46,773 bases of DNA from Steroidobacteraceae bacterium (GTDB lineage Bacteria; Pseudomonadota; Gammaproteobacteria; Steroidobacterales; Steroidobacteraceae): assembly GCA_025451845.1 (NCBI GenBank), contig JANWJS010000034.1:1-46773 (forward strand), in the 5' to 3' direction. A model generated the notes under the pieces. It was not told the origin of the DNA, did no database searches, and worked only from the letters and a program-made list of their open reading frames with translations. The translations under genes and the position numbers were made by a program. Every line of letters begins with the position of its first letter. Within the stretch, counting starts at the first letter, position 1. This document shows, in pieces, positions 1 to 8,715 of the stretch.

Positions 1-3000
1 GTCGCGGGCACCTGGAAGGACCTGACCGACAGCGTGAACTCGATGGCCGGCAATCTCACCGGTCAGGTCCGCAACATCTCCGAGGTGACGGTGGCGGTCG
101 CAAACGGCGACCTCTCGCGCAAGATCACGGTGGACGTGCGCGGCGAGATCCTGCAGCTCAAGGAGGCCATCAACACGATGGTGGACCAGCTTCGCTCCTT
201 CGCGTCCGAGGTGACGCGCGTGGCGCGCGAGGTGGGCACCGAAGGCAAGCTCGGCGGCCAGGCCGAGGTGAAGGACGTGAGCGGCGTCTGGAAGGACCTC
301 ACGGACAACGTCAACTTCATGGCGAGCAACCTCACCGGCCAGGTGCGCAACATCGCGGAGGTGGCTACCGCCATCGCCCGCGGCGACCTGTCGCGCAAGA
401 TCACGGTGGACGTGCGCGGCGAGATCCTGCAGCTCAAGGAAACCATCAACACGATGGTCGACCAGCTGAACAGCTTCGCGGCGGAAGTGACGCGCGTGGC
501 GCGCGAAGTGGGCTCCGAGGGAAAGCTCGGCGGACAGGCCGTCGTGCCGGGTGTCGCGGGCACCTGGAAGGACCTCACGGACAACGTCAATTCCATGGCG
601 CGCAACCTCACCGGTCAGGTGCGCAACATCGCGGAAGTGACCACCGCCGTGGCGCGCGGCGACCTGTCGCGCAAGATCACGGTGGACGTCAGGGGCGAGA
701 TCCTCGAGCTCAAGAACACCATCAATACGATGGTGGACCAGTTGAACAGCTTCGCGGCGGAAGTGACGCGGCTCGCGCGCGAGGTGGGTACCGAGGGCAA
801 GCTCGGCGGCCTGGCGGAAGTGCCTGAGGTGGCCGGCACCTGGAAGGACCTCACCGACAACGTCAACGTCATGGCGAACAACCTCACCAACCAGGTGCGC
901 GGCATCGTCAAAGTCGTGACCGCCGTGGCGAACGGCGACCTGAGGCAGAGGCTGACGGTGGAATCGAAGGGCGAGGTCGCGGCGCTCGCCGACACCATCA
1001 ACAGCATGACGGATACGCTGGCGATCTTCGCCGACCAGGTGACGAGCGTCGCGCGCGAGGTGGGTGTGGAAGGGCGGCTCGGCGGCCAGGCGCACGTGCC
1101 GGGCGCCGCCGGCACCTGGAAAGACCTCACGGCCAACGTGAACCTGCTCGCCGCCAACCTCACCACGCAGGTACGTGCGATCGCCGAGGTCGCCACCGCC
1201 GTGACCCAGGGCGACCTCACCCGCTCGATTCAGGTGGATACGCGCGGCGAGGTGTCCGAGCTCAAGGACAACATCAACGCCATGATCGGCAACCTCCGTG
1301 CCACGACCGAACGAAACACCGAGCAGGACTGGCTGAAGACCAACATCGCGAAGTTCAGCCGCATGCTGCAGGGCCAGCGCGACCTCGTGACCGTCGGACG
1401 GCTGCTGCTTTCCGAGGTCGCGCCGCTCGTCAACGGCCAGCAGGGTGTCATGTACGTCATGGAAGGCATGAACGGGTCATCGTGCCTCAAGGAGCTGGCG
1501 AGCTACGCCGACGGCGCACACGAGATGCGCGACCCACGATTCTTCGCCATCGGCGAGGGGCTCGTTGGCCAGGCGGCCGCCGACCGCAGGCGGCTGCTCA
1601 TCACCGATCTCGATGCGCGCACAATCGAGGTGCGCGGCGGCCTGGTCTCCGCCTGCCCGCGCAGCGTCATCGTGCTGCCGGTCCTGTACGAAGGCGAGGT
1701 GAAGGCGGTGCTGGAGCTCGCCTCCCTCTATGACTTCACTCCCTCCCAGCTCGCCTTCCTCGAGCAGCTCACCGACAGTATCGGCGTGGTGCTCAACACC
1801 ATCGAGGCGACGATGCGCACCGAGGAGCTGCTGAAGCAGTCGCAGCAGCTCGCCGGCGAGCTGCAGACCCAGCAGCGCGAGCTGCAGCAGACGAACGAGG
1901 AGCTCGCCACCAAGGCGCGCTTGCTCGCCGAGCAGAACGTCGAGGTCGAGAGGAAGAACACGGAGATCGAGCTCGCCCGCAAGGCGCTCGAGGAGAAGGC
2001 GGCGGAGCTGGCGCTGACATCGCGCTACAAGTCCGAGTTTCTCGCCAACATGTCGCACGAGCTGCGGACACCGTTGAACAGCATCCTCATCCTCGGCCAG
2101 CAGCTTTCGCAAAACAGCGAGGGCAACCTCTCGAACCGCCAGGTCGAATATGCCCGGACCATCCACTCCGCGGGCACCGACCTGCTCAACCTGATCACCG
2201 ACATCCTCGATCTCTCGAAGATCGAGTCCGGAACCGTCACCGTCGAGTACGAGGACCTGAGCTTCGGCACGCTGAAGGAGACGATCGAGCGCAGCTTCCG
2301 CCACGAGGCCGAGACGCGCAAGCTCGCCTTCACGCTGGATTTCGATACGCGGCTCGCGCGCTCGATGACCACGGACGCGAAGCGCCTCCTGCAGATATTG
2401 AAGAACCTGCTTTCGAACGCCTTCAAGTTCACAGAGCGCGGCGGCGTGCGGCTGCACGTCGCGAGCGCAACCGGCGGCTGGAGCCCGGACCATGCGACGC
2501 TGAGCCAGAGCGGCACCATCATCGAATTCTCGGTGAGCGACACCGGTATCGGCATCCCGCTCGAGAAGCAGCGCATCATCTTCGAGGCGTTCCAGCAGGC
2601 GGACGCGGGCACGGCACGCAAGTATGGCGGCACCGGCCTCGGCCTTGCGATCAGCCGCGAGCTCGCGCAGCTGCTTGGCGGTGAGATCCGCCTGAGCAGC
2701 TCGCCGGGCGCCGGCAGCACCTTCACCTTGTACCTGCCGCAATCGCAGATGGGCCTGCATGCGAAGGCTGCAGCGGCCGCTATGGCGCCCTCGGCGCCAG
2801 CAGCCTTGGCGCCCGCCGTACGAGCGGCGGTGGCTCGCGTTGTGGAGCAAATCGCCGACGATCGCGATGACATTCTGCCGTCCGATGCGGTACTGCTCAT
2901 CGTGGAGGACGATCCGCACTATTCGCGGGTGTTGCTGGATCTTGCGCGCCGCAAGGGCTTCAAGGTGCTGGTGGCCGGCAACGGTGAACGGGCGCTCTCG

Positions 3001-4056
3001 CTCGCCGCGAAGCACAAGCCGACTGCGATCTCGCTCGATATCTTCCTGCCCGACATGCTCGGCTGGACCGTGCTCAATCAATTGAAGCGCAATCCCGAGA
3101 CGCGGCACATCCCGGTGCAGCTGCTCACGGTGGAGGATGAGCGGCAGTACGGACTGGAGCGGGGCGCATTCTCGTTCGTCACCAAGACGATCACCACCGA
3201 AAGCCTGGAGGAGGCGCTCGATCGGCTCAAGACGTTCAGCGCCGCGCGTCCGCGGCGGCTCCTCGTGGTCGAGGACAATGCGGCGGAGCGGCTGAGCATC
3301 ACGGAACTCCTCGGATCCGAGGACATCGAAATCGCCACGGCGGAGAGCGGCTCCGAGGCGCTCGCGCTCATGCGGGAGCGGGCTTTCGACTGCGTGGTGC
3401 TCGACCTCGCATTGCCCGACATTTCCGGATTCGAGCTGCTCGCGCAAGTGCAGAAGGACACGAAGATCCGTGAGACACCCATCGTGGTCTTCACCGGGCG
3501 CGAGCTCACGGTGGAAGAGGAAGGCGAGCTGCGGCGGCAGGCCAAGAGCATCGTGCTGAAGGGCGTGCGCTCGCCGGAGCGGCTGCTCGATGAGACGGCG
3601 CTCTTTCTGCACCGCGTGATCGCCGATCTGTCGCCGGAGAAGCAGCAGATGATCCGCTCGCTGCACGAGAGCGACGATGCGTTGCGCGGCCGCAAGGTCC
3701 TGGTCGTCGACGATGACATCCGCAACGTCTTCGCGCTCAATAGCCTGCTCGAGCGGCACCAGATGCAGGTGATCAACGCCAGCAACGGCTATGAGGCGAT
3801 CGACCTCCTGGAGCGGGCGGAGGATCTTTCGCTCGTGCTGATGGATGTCATGATGCCGGAGATGGATGGTTACGAGACGATGCGCCGCATCCGCACCAAG
3901 CCGCAGTTCAAACTGCTGCCGATCATCGCTCTCACGGCCAAGGCCATGAAGGGCGACCGTGAGAAATGTCTGGAGGCGGGCGCCTCGGACTATGTCGCCA
4001 AGCCTGTGAACAGTGACCAGCTTCTGTCGCTGGTCCGGATGTGGCTGCGTCGCTGA
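1..4056 (+). CDS. Hybrid sensor histidine kinase with HAMP array, GAF, HisKA-HATPase and three receivers (5' partial)
   Basis: The reading frame is open from base 1, so the N-terminus lies outside the window. Numbering from the first in-frame GTG (34), residues about 7-435 are five tandem copies of a 92-residue HAMP-type unit (each opens NLT.QVR.I and contains GDL..K.TVD.RGE). A GAF-like domain follows (about 445-590), then a coiled coil (595-665), a HisKA H-box [10 protein letters not shown] with His675, an HATPase with DTGIGIP and GGTGLGLA, and three receivers with phospho-acceptors Asp1002, Asp1124 and Asp1271. The architecture resembles group III (Nik1-like) hybrid kinases, where the HAMP array relays a signal, often osmotic or cell-envelope stress. 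No membrane segment is seen in the visible part, so it may be cytosolic. A second hybrid kinase starts 26 nt downstream, which suggests an operon and a phosphorelay. The ligand is unknown. Confidence 0.95.
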   Translation, partial: VAGTWKDLTDSVNSMAGNLTGQVRNISEVTVAVANGDLSRKITVDVRGEILQLKEAINTMVDQLRSFASEVTRVAREVGTEGKLGGQAEVKDVSGVWKDLTDNVNFMASNLTGQVRNIAEVATAIARGDLSRKITVDVRGEILQLKETINTMVDQLNSFAAEVTRVAREVGSEGKLGGQAVVPGVAGTWKDLTDNVNSMARNLTGQVRNIAEVTTAVARGDLSRKITVDVRGEILELKNTINTMVDQLNSFAAEVTRLAREVGTEGKLGGLAEVPEVAGTWKDLTDNVNVMANNLTNQVRGIVKVVTAVANGDLRQRLTVESKGEVAALADTINSMTDTLAIFADQVTSVAREVGVEGRLGGQAHVPGAAGTWKDLTANVNLLAANLTTQVRAIAEVATAVTQGDLTRSIQVDTRGEVSELKDNINAMIGNLRATTERNTEQDWLKTNIAKFSRMLQGQRDLVTVGRLLLSEVAPLVNGQQGVMYVMEGMNGSSCLKELASYADGAHEMRDPRFFAIGEGLVGQAAADRRRLLITDLDARTIEVRGGLVSACPRSVIVLPVLYEGEVKAVLELASLYDFTPSQLAFLEQLTDSIGVVLNTIEATMRTEELLKQSQQLAGELQTQQRELQQTNEELATKARLLAEQNVEVERKNTEIELARKALEEKAAELALTSRYKSEFLANMSHELRTPLNSILILGQQLSQNSEGNLSNRQVEYARTIHSAGTDLLNLITDILDLSKIESGTVTVEYEDLSFGTLKETIERSFRHEAETRKLAFTLDFDTRLARSMTTDAKRLLQILKNLLSNAFKFTERGGVRLHVASATGGWSPDHATLSQSGTIIEFSVSDTGIGIPLEKQRIIFEAFQQADAGTARKYGGTGLGLAISRELAQLLGGEIRLSSSPGAGSTFTLYLPQSQMGLHAKAAAAAMAPSAPAALAPAVRAAVARVVEQIADDRDDILPSDAVLLIVEDDPHYSRVLLDLARRKGFKVLVAGNGERALSLAAKHKPTAISLDIFLPDMLGWTVLNQLKRNPETRHIPVQLLTVEDERQYGLERGAFSFVTKTITTESLEEALDRLKTFSAARPRRLLVVEDNAAERLSITELLGSEDIEIATAESGSEALALMRERAFDCVVLDLALPDISGFELLAQVQKDTKIRETPIVVFTGRELTVEEEGELRRQAKSIVLKGVRSPERLLDETALFLHRVIADLSPEKQQMIRSLHESDDALRGRKVLVVDDDIRNVFALNSLLERHQMQVINASNGYEAIDLLERAEDLSLVLMDVMMPEMDGYETMRRIRTKPQFKLLPIIALTAKAMKGDREKCLEAGASDYVAKPVNSDQLLSLVRMWLRR
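52..1290 (+). repeat. In-gene tandem repeat, 276-nt period, encoding HAMP units
   Basis: The motif encoding NLT(G/N/T)QVR begins at 52, 328, 604, 880 and 1156, exactly 276 nt (92 codons) apart. Units 1-3 are nearly identical at the protein level (shared core [15 protein letters not shown]), while units 4 and 5 have diverged. The array probably continues upstream of the window, since base 1 falls inside a unit ([10 protein letters not shown]). Confidence 0.9.
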
Positions 4057-4082
4057 ATCGCGCCGGCTTCCGAGGGGAATAA

Positions 4083-5990
4083 ATGTCCGAAACCGAATTC
4101 GAAGAGAGAGTCAGCATTCTGCTGGTCGATGACCAGGCGCAGCGGCTGGTCGCGTATCGCGCGATCCTCGCCGACCTGCAATTGGATCTGGTCTGCGCGC
4201 GCTCGGGACGCGAGGCGCTCGAGCACCTGATGGACCGTGAGTTCGCGGTCGTGCTGCTCGATGTCAGCATGCCCGACATGGACGGCTTCGAGGCGGCGAA
4301 GCTGATTCACGAGCACCCGCGCTTCGAGCGCACTCCCATCATATTCGTGACGGGCGTGCATCTCGATGACCTCGACCGCCTCAAGGGCTATTCGCTCGGC
4401 GCCGTCGATTACGTATCGGTGCCGATCGTGCCGGAGATCCTGCGCAGCAAGGTATCGGTGCTGGTCGAGCTGTACATCAAGCGCAAGGAGCTGCAGGAGG
4501 CGAACTTGCGCCTCTCGGAAGCCAATATCGCGCTGCAAGAGGAGAAGACGCGCGAGCTCGAGATGTTCAACGAGAGTCTGCAGCGCGCGAATACCGAGCT
4601 CGAAGCCGCCAACCGGTCGCTGCAGAGCGAGATTGCCGAGCGCGCCCGGATCTCGCAGGCGTTGAAGGAGGCCGACCGCCACAAGGACGAGTTCCTGGCG
4701 ATGCTCGCGCACGAGCTACGCAATCCCCTGGCGCCGATCCACAATGCAATCGAGCTGATGCGCCTGAAGCCGCTCGATGACCCGCAGCTCAACTGGGCGC
4801 GCGACGTCATCGCGCGCCAGCTCACCAGCCTCACGCGCCTGGTCGATGATCTGCTCGATGTCTCGCGCATTACGCGCGGCAAGATCAACCTGACGCGCCA
4901 GGTGGTGGAGCTCGAAGGCCTCATCTCGCGCGCGGTGGAGACGGTACACCCGCTATTCGACGAGCACAGGCATCAGCTCACCCTCGAGCTGCCCGAGCCT
5001 GGGGTAAAAGTTTTCGGCGATCACACGCGCCTCACGCAGGCCATTGCCAACGTACTCGGTAACGCAGCGAAGTACACGGATGCAGGCGGTCAAATCTATC
5101 TAAGCGTGGGTGTCCGCGGTGGGGACGTCGAAATATGCGTTCGTGACAACGGCATCGGCATCCATCCGGAGATGTTGCCGCATGTCTTCGAGCTCTTCAC
5201 GCAGTTGGAGCGCGGTGACGGCCGGACGCAGGGCGGCCTTGGTATCGGGCTCGCCCTGGTACAGCGGCTGGTGCAGATGCACGGCGGCGATGTTTCGGCT
5301 ACGAGCGAGGGGCCGGGTAGAGGGAGCCAGTTCGTGATCCGATTGCCGTTGCTGCGTGAGGACAGGGTGCCGGCCGCAGCCGAGCCGGAGTCGAAGCCGA
5401 AGCCGGAGCTGGAACCGGAGCCGCGGCTGGAGCCGGAACTGGAAGCGGGACCGGCGGCGGTCGCGTCCGCGACCGATATGGCCGCCGTCGTGGCGCCGCT
5501 CGTCACCGCCGGCGCCGCGCGCATGGCTCGCCGAATCCTCATCGCGGACGACAACAACGACGCGCTGGAGAGCCTGGCGACCCTGCTGCAGCTCAGCGGG
5601 CACGAGGTCTACACTGCGACCAATGGCGGCACCGCGCTGCAAAGTGCCGAGCGGCATCTTCCCGAGGTGGTGTTGCTGGATATCGGGATGCCGCTGCTGG
5701 ATGGCTATGAGGTAGCGAAGCGCATCCGTGCGCAGCCCTGGGGCCAGCGAATCACGCTGGTCGCGCTGACCGGCTGGGGTCAGGACTCTGATCGCCGCCG
5801 CTCGCGCGAGGCCGGCTTCGATTCCCATCTGGTGAAGCCGCTGGATCTGGAGACGCTCATCGATCTGCTCGCGCGGCTGCCGTCCACCGCGACTCGTGGC
5901 CACGCGGTGGCGAACGGCATTTCGGCGGCGACTAGTGGTCCCGTGCAGGGCGGTTCGATGCCGCTCGGCGTGAAGCCTCCGGCGAGCTGA
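4083..5990 (+). CDS. Response regulator/hybrid histidine kinase, REC-HisKA-HATPase-REC
   Basis: This 635-residue protein has an N-terminal receiver (LLDVSMPDMDG, Asp60), a coiled coil (about 135-200), HisKA (AMLAHELRNPLAP, His210), an HATPase with DNGIGI and GLGIGLALV, an acidic Pro/Glu/Lys linker (about 430-460), and a C-terminal receiver (LLDIGMPLLDGYE, Asp533). Having no membrane segment, it should act in the cytosol, probably taking phosphoryl groups from the upstream kinase through its first receiver and passing them to the last. The ATG at 4083 follows a GAGGGGA ribosome site and gives the complete first receiver. No effector domain is present, so the final output partner must lie elsewhere. 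The Glu/Pro/Lys linker comes from a GC-rich repetitive stretch and stays in frame. Confidence 0.94.
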   Translation: MSETEFEERVSILLVDDQAQRLVAYRAILADLQLDLVCARSGREALEHLMDREFAVVLLDVSMPDMDGFEAAKLIHEHPRFERTPIIFVTGVHLDDLDRLKGYSLGAVDYVSVPIVPEILRSKVSVLVELYIKRKELQEANLRLSEANIALQEEKTRELEMFNESLQRANTELEAANRSLQSEIAERARISQALKEADRHKDEFLAMLAHELRNPLAPIHNAIELMRLKPLDDPQLNWARDVIARQLTSLTRLVDDLLDVSRITRGKINLTRQVVELEGLISRAVETVHPLFDEHRHQLTLELPEPGVKVFGDHTRLTQAIANVLGNAAKYTDAGGQIYLSVGVRGGDVEICVRDNGIGIHPEMLPHVFELFTQLERGDGRTQGGLGIGLALVQRLVQMHGGDVSATSEGPGRGSQFVIRLPLLREDRVPAAAEPESKPKPELEPEPRLEPELEAGPAAVASATDMAAVVAPLVTAGAARMARRILIADDNNDALESLATLLQLSGHEVYTATNGGTALQSAERHLPEVVLLDIGMPLLDGYEVAKRIRAQPWGQRITLVALTGWGQDSDRRRSREAGFDSHLVKPLDLETLIDLLARLPSTATRGHAVANGISAATSGPVQGGSMPLGVKPPAS

Positions 5991-5997
5991 GGGGGCC

Positions 5998-6026
5998 GCG
6001 GCCGGTCCGATTTGTCCCCCGGCCGC
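5998..6026 (+). terminator. GC hairpin after hybrid kinase operon
   Basis: An 8-bp perfect stem (GCGGCCGG/CCGGCCGC) with a 13-nt loop sits 7 nt after the kinase stop codon. No T-run follows, so it may be a weak terminator or an mRNA 3'-end stabiliser. Confidence 0.35.
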
Positions 6027-6061
6027 CGCCCGTGTAATCTTGCGCGCCCTCGGGCCGAGGT

Positions 6062-6084
6062 GCGGCGTTCAACCCGCCTTTTTT
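6062..6084 (+). terminator. Weak hairpin plus T6, just before tRNA-Glu
   Basis: A short GCGG/CCGC stem (6062-6077) is followed almost at once by TTTTTT (6079-6084). This could end readthrough from the kinase genes ahead of the tRNA. The stem is only 4-5 bp, so the call is tentative. Confidence 0.3.
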
Positions 6085-6093
6085 CCAAGCGGC

Positions 6094-6169
6094 GTCCCCG
6101 TCGTCTAGAGGCCCAGGACATCGCCCTTTCACGGCGGTAACACGGGTTCGAATCCCGTCGGGGACGCCA
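6094..6169 (+). tRNA. tRNA-Glu (anticodon UUC)
   Basis: A 76-nt cloverleaf. The acceptor stem pairs GTCCCCG with CGGGGAC, the anticodon loop CTTTCAC gives UUC at 6128-6130, the T-loop is GGTTCGAATCC, and CCA is encoded at 6167-6169. The stretch downstream is rich in broken genes, and tRNA-Glu 3' ends are frequent integration points for mobile islands. No second copy of the tRNA 3' end was noticed in the window. Confidence 0.97.
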
Positions 6170-6182
6170 TCCAATCAAGGTC

Positions 6183-6346
6183 TATTCCGAGCGGATAGGT
6201 GCCCGATTATTCCGAGGGCATGGGTAACACTGTAGCCTGGAACGGAGCCACAAACCGCGGCCGTTCGTCCACCTTGCGACACTCCCGCCACCGCATTTGT
6301 GTGCCCTCCGCAAATACCGGAAAGGGTCACCCATGCGCTCGGAATA
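6183..6346. repeat. Three-copy repeat (two direct, one inverted) beside tRNA-Glu
   Basis: A 21-nt unit beginning TATTCCGAG occurs at 6208-6228 and inverted at 6326-6346, with 19 of 21 positions matching. A shorter, diverged direct copy (TATTCCGAGCGGATAGGTG) lies at 6183-6201, starting 14 nt after the tRNA. The inverted pair could form a stem across about 97 nt. The arrangement suggests recombinase or regulator sites, or the end of a decayed mobile element; the function is not known. Confidence 0.5.
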
Positions 6347-7001
6347 CGGTGTAACCCCCTGCCCCGAAAGGGCAAATGGCTTACGTGATCGAAAGGTCCC
6401 GGTCCTCATTTTGTTCACTATTTTCCGGTCAAATCGTGTCGACGTCGCAGATCATGCGAGCGGCTCACGGGAGGTGACGTCCTCGCCCGGCTCCTGCGTG
6501 AATCGTGGCGCTTCACTGAGGCGGTAGTCGGCGCGCGTCAATGGAGGCGCGCAGCTCCGCGACCTCACCCGTTGCGAGTAGCAGGGATTGGGGAATGATT
6601 GCGCGGCAGCGTCCGATCGCTTTGACCATCAGGTCCACGCTCGGCATTACTGGCAAAGAAGTTGCGAAAGACATCAAGACCTCTTACCACGGGTAATGCT
6701 CCTTCAGTGCGCAGCTCGAGGTCCTTTCCGTGCCACGATCAGGAGCGGCACGGCGGCACCTGCCGCCGTGCCGACCCAGAAGCTGCCGTTCACGCAGTCG
6801 CCGCCCGCGGCGATCACCAGGACGCGCGTGTTACTCCACGGTAGCCGGTCGACCCGTGCAGGCAGTTGGTCCGGGCGCGGCGCCGCCAGATCCGCTCGGG
6901 CCTGGAAATCCTACCGGGGCCGCGGATTCGCTCGAGGGCATGCTGATCCTGATCCGCTCTCAATGCCTGGGCGCGCTCCTGCTGGAGCGGCTCGGCGCCT
7001 T
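6347..7001. other. Non-coding or decayed stretch, no recognisable gene
   Basis: No reading frame here has both coding-like composition and a family I recognise. One 33-codon frame (6595-6696, plus) opens after GATTGGGGA and encodes a short basic peptide with GKEVAKDIKTSY; it may be the remnant of a larger gene. The rest looks like decayed accessory DNA between the tRNA and the DUF892 remnant. Confidence 0.4.
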
Positions 7002-7250
7002 CTTGGCATGCGTCTGCTCACTTTGTTCCTGAGTCCCTTCCTCGTCCTCCGACTCCTCTGAGAGCAACGCGGGCGTGATCTCCATTGCCCGGGCCGTGGT
7101 CCTTTGCCGGGTAGCCTGTGCCAGGGACCTCGCGGTGCCCCACGCCGCGATACAGCAGTGCTCGACCTTCTGAATGCCGCCGATGAGTACTGCATCGAGC
7201 GCTGGCCCCTCATCGATATCCCGCAGATGCTCTCCGGCGGCCTGTAGCCG
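7002..7250 (-). pseudogene. DUF892/YciF-like ferritin-fold protein remnant
   Basis: Reading the minus strand, a stretch of about 80 codons matches the C-terminal half of the DUF892 (YciE/YciF) family: DAVLIGGIQKVEH, then IAAWGTARSLAQA, then LLSEESEDEEGTQEQSEQ. In the family the KVEH..IA.YGT segment carries ferritin-like metal ligands. The N-terminal helices (LFLHELKD and following) are missing. The frame upstream, to 7421, does not resemble the family and no start codon suits it. I therefore call a truncated pseudogene. It lies divergent from an intact yciG-like gene; in enterobacteria yciG, yciF and yciE form one stress-induced operon, so this looks like a broken relic of that set. Confidence 0.6.
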
Positions 7251-7420
7251 CCTCGCGGGCGTTGGATAGTTGATCTCCCGCCGACGAATCTTCACGAGGA
7301 CCGGCTTGGCTAGGAGCCATCGTCCTTGCTGTAGGTGCCAACTATCCCGCCGAACGACCAGGAGGCGGGGCACGGGGGTTGCTGGGAAAGCGCGGTCGAG
7401 AATCCATGAGGAGAATTGCA

Positions 7421-7744
7421 ATGGCTGAGAATCGAAATCAAACGCACGAGAGCGGGAGCTCTAACCGCGGCTTCGGATCGATGGACGAGGACAAGCAGCG
7501 CGAGGCCGCGAGCAAAGGGGGACAGAGCGTGCCCGCCGAGGAGCGCAGCTTTTCGAAGGACCGCGAGCTGGCTTCCGAGGCAGGCCGCAAGGGCGGTGAG
7601 GCAAAAGGTGGGCCCGGTGCCTCTCAGCAGTCCTCGGGTGTCGAAGAGCGCGAGGCGTCGGATCGCGTCCGCGGTGGCAAAGGGAACTTTGCCGAGGATC
7701 GCGAGCGAGCCTCCGAGGCCGGCCGCAAGGGCGGAGAGCACTAG
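7421..7744 (+). CDS. YciG-like KGG-repeat general stress protein
   Basis: A 107-residue hydrophilic protein made of KGG-type repeats: EAASKGGQS, ELASEAGRKGGEAKGG, SDRVRGGKGNF and ERASEAGRKGGEH. Such proteins (KGG family, including YciG and Bacillus GsiB-like repeats) are small, highly charged and stress-induced; in E. coli yciG belongs to the sigma-S regulon. The ATG at 7421 is set by an excellent GAGGAG ribosome site 8 nt upstream, which excludes the earlier in-frame start at 7379. It lies divergent from the DUF892 remnant. The exact biochemical role of the family is unclear. Confidence 0.85.
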   Translation: MAENRNQTHESGSSNRGFGSMDEDKQREAASKGGQSVPAEERSFSKDRELASEAGRKGGEAKGGPGASQQSSGVEEREASDRVRGGKGNFAEDRERASEAGRKGGEH

Positions 7745-7986
7745 AGGCGCGCGCATGAGCGGGGCCGCCCATCGCGGCGGCTTTCGCTCATGGCGCTTGA
7801 TTTGTCTACAGCTCCCTCTCACCGTGATGAGCGAGGCCGTAATCCTGATCGGGGCCGCCGCTAGTTGGTGGCGCGAACGGGCAGAGGGAAGTCTCTAAGC
7901 CCGTGGGCTGATATCGTGCATCGATTCGCATCATGCCTGGAGGCGTTATGGCAATTCGGGGCGAAATCGCGCTTTGTCTGCGGTGA

Positions 7987-8223
7987 CTACCTCCGGCGCC
8001 GAAGCGGCGTAACGATCGGCGGGAACTCGACGTTGGGAGCTGCGGTGCTGAATGCATTGAACTGCGTCGGGTTCATGAACATCACGCTGCACTGGCTACA
8101 CGCAAAAAATTGCGTCTCGTAACGGCCGCCGTTCTTTCTCATCACACTGATGCGGTGGTGGCGTTCGAATCCGCAGACACGGCAGCGCCACGCGCTGCTC
8201 GATACGGGAAGGGGCGTGGCCAT
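7987..8223 (-). CDS. Small CxxC zinc-ribbon-like protein
   Basis: A 78-residue protein with two CxxC pairs (WRCRVCGFERH and FFACSQCSVMF) spaced about 28 residues apart, the layout of a small zinc ribbon. Between them lies a well-formed segment SVMRKNGGRYET. I recall similar short 'hypothetical' proteins in proteobacteria but no assigned function. The ATG at 8223 was chosen because the residues upstream of it do not look conserved; an earlier in-frame start at 8304 exists. The four-cysteine pattern and intact frame suggest a real gene within an otherwise decayed neighbourhood. The role (nucleic-acid or protein binding) is inference. Confidence 0.6.
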   Translation of the reverse strand: MATPLPVSSSAWRCRVCGFERHHRISVMRKNGGRYETQFFACSQCSVMFMNPTQFNAFSTAAPNVEFPPIVTPLRRRR

Positions 8224-8289
8224 GATGGGATCGTAGTAATCCGCGTCCGGCGATGTCCAATCAGGTCTCCTGGTGAGGAGACACTGTAT

Positions 8290-8619
8290 GGGCGTGGCGC
8301 GCATCGGGTTGCCGAGGAACCTTGCTGATCGGCAGTCGATCTCCCTGTACTCGGCCGTGAGCCTGAAGCTCGACTCGATATGGCCGTGCTGGTGATGGCC
8401 AGTGGACTGGATCGACTGCTCGCCCTCAAGATGCGCCGCTATGCCAATGCGCGGGCGCGCGTTTATCGCGATCTCATCGACATGCCTGCCACGGTCGAGA
8501 TCACCGCGAGCGAGGTCCAGGTCGCCGCGCCCGTCTGCCGACCGTGCTCACCTTCGGCCTGCTGGATGCGCCTCGCCGTTCCGTGGTGGAATGGCATGCG
8601 ACTGCGGTTGACTGCGTGA
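8290..8619 (+). pseudogene. Frameshifted C-terminal remnant of a transposase-like gene
   Basis: Three segments in shifting frames fit one protein tail: NLADRQSISLYSAVSLKLDS (from about 8312), then after a +1 shift ALKMRRYANARARVYRDLID and MPATVEITASEVQV, then VLTFGLLDAP in another frame, ending AVPWWNGMRLRLTA and a stop at 8619. I associate the order (charged helix, RDLIDMPA, HLP..LASGLLDAP, PWWNG) with the C-terminus of transposase-like proteins from memory, so the family name is tentative. At least two frameshifts and the absence of an N-terminal part make it non-functional. Confidence 0.45.
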
Positions 8620-8715
8620 CTACTTGCAAAATCGGCCCCGCTCTTATTGACTGTGTTTCAGGTGCACCTATCTGACCGGTCGTTGGACTGGGCATCTGGC
8701 GAGGTTCACCTCAGC

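Noticed and set aside
52..1290. Regular 276-nt repeats as a possible CRISPR or satellite array
   Set aside because: The period equals 92 codons, the repeats are in frame, and the differences between units are mostly conservative. These are HAMP coding repeats with no spacer structure.
1477..3759. A 760-codon open frame on the minus strand opposite the first kinase
   Set aside because: It mirrors the HisKA/receiver coding strand, contains Leu/Arg/Gln-rich antisense translation with no recognisable domain, and the plus frame has clear motifs. It is a GC-rich antisense shadow.
5390..5460. GC-rich GAG/CCG/AAG tract as possible sequence error or microsatellite
   Set aside because: It stays in frame and encodes a Glu/Pro/Lys linker between kinase and receiver domains, a common design.
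6588..7061. A 157-codon plus-strand frame after the tRNA
   Set aside because: Composition is Arg/Ala-rich with no domain or ribosome site, and the opposite strand holds the DUF892 match. Not a supported gene.
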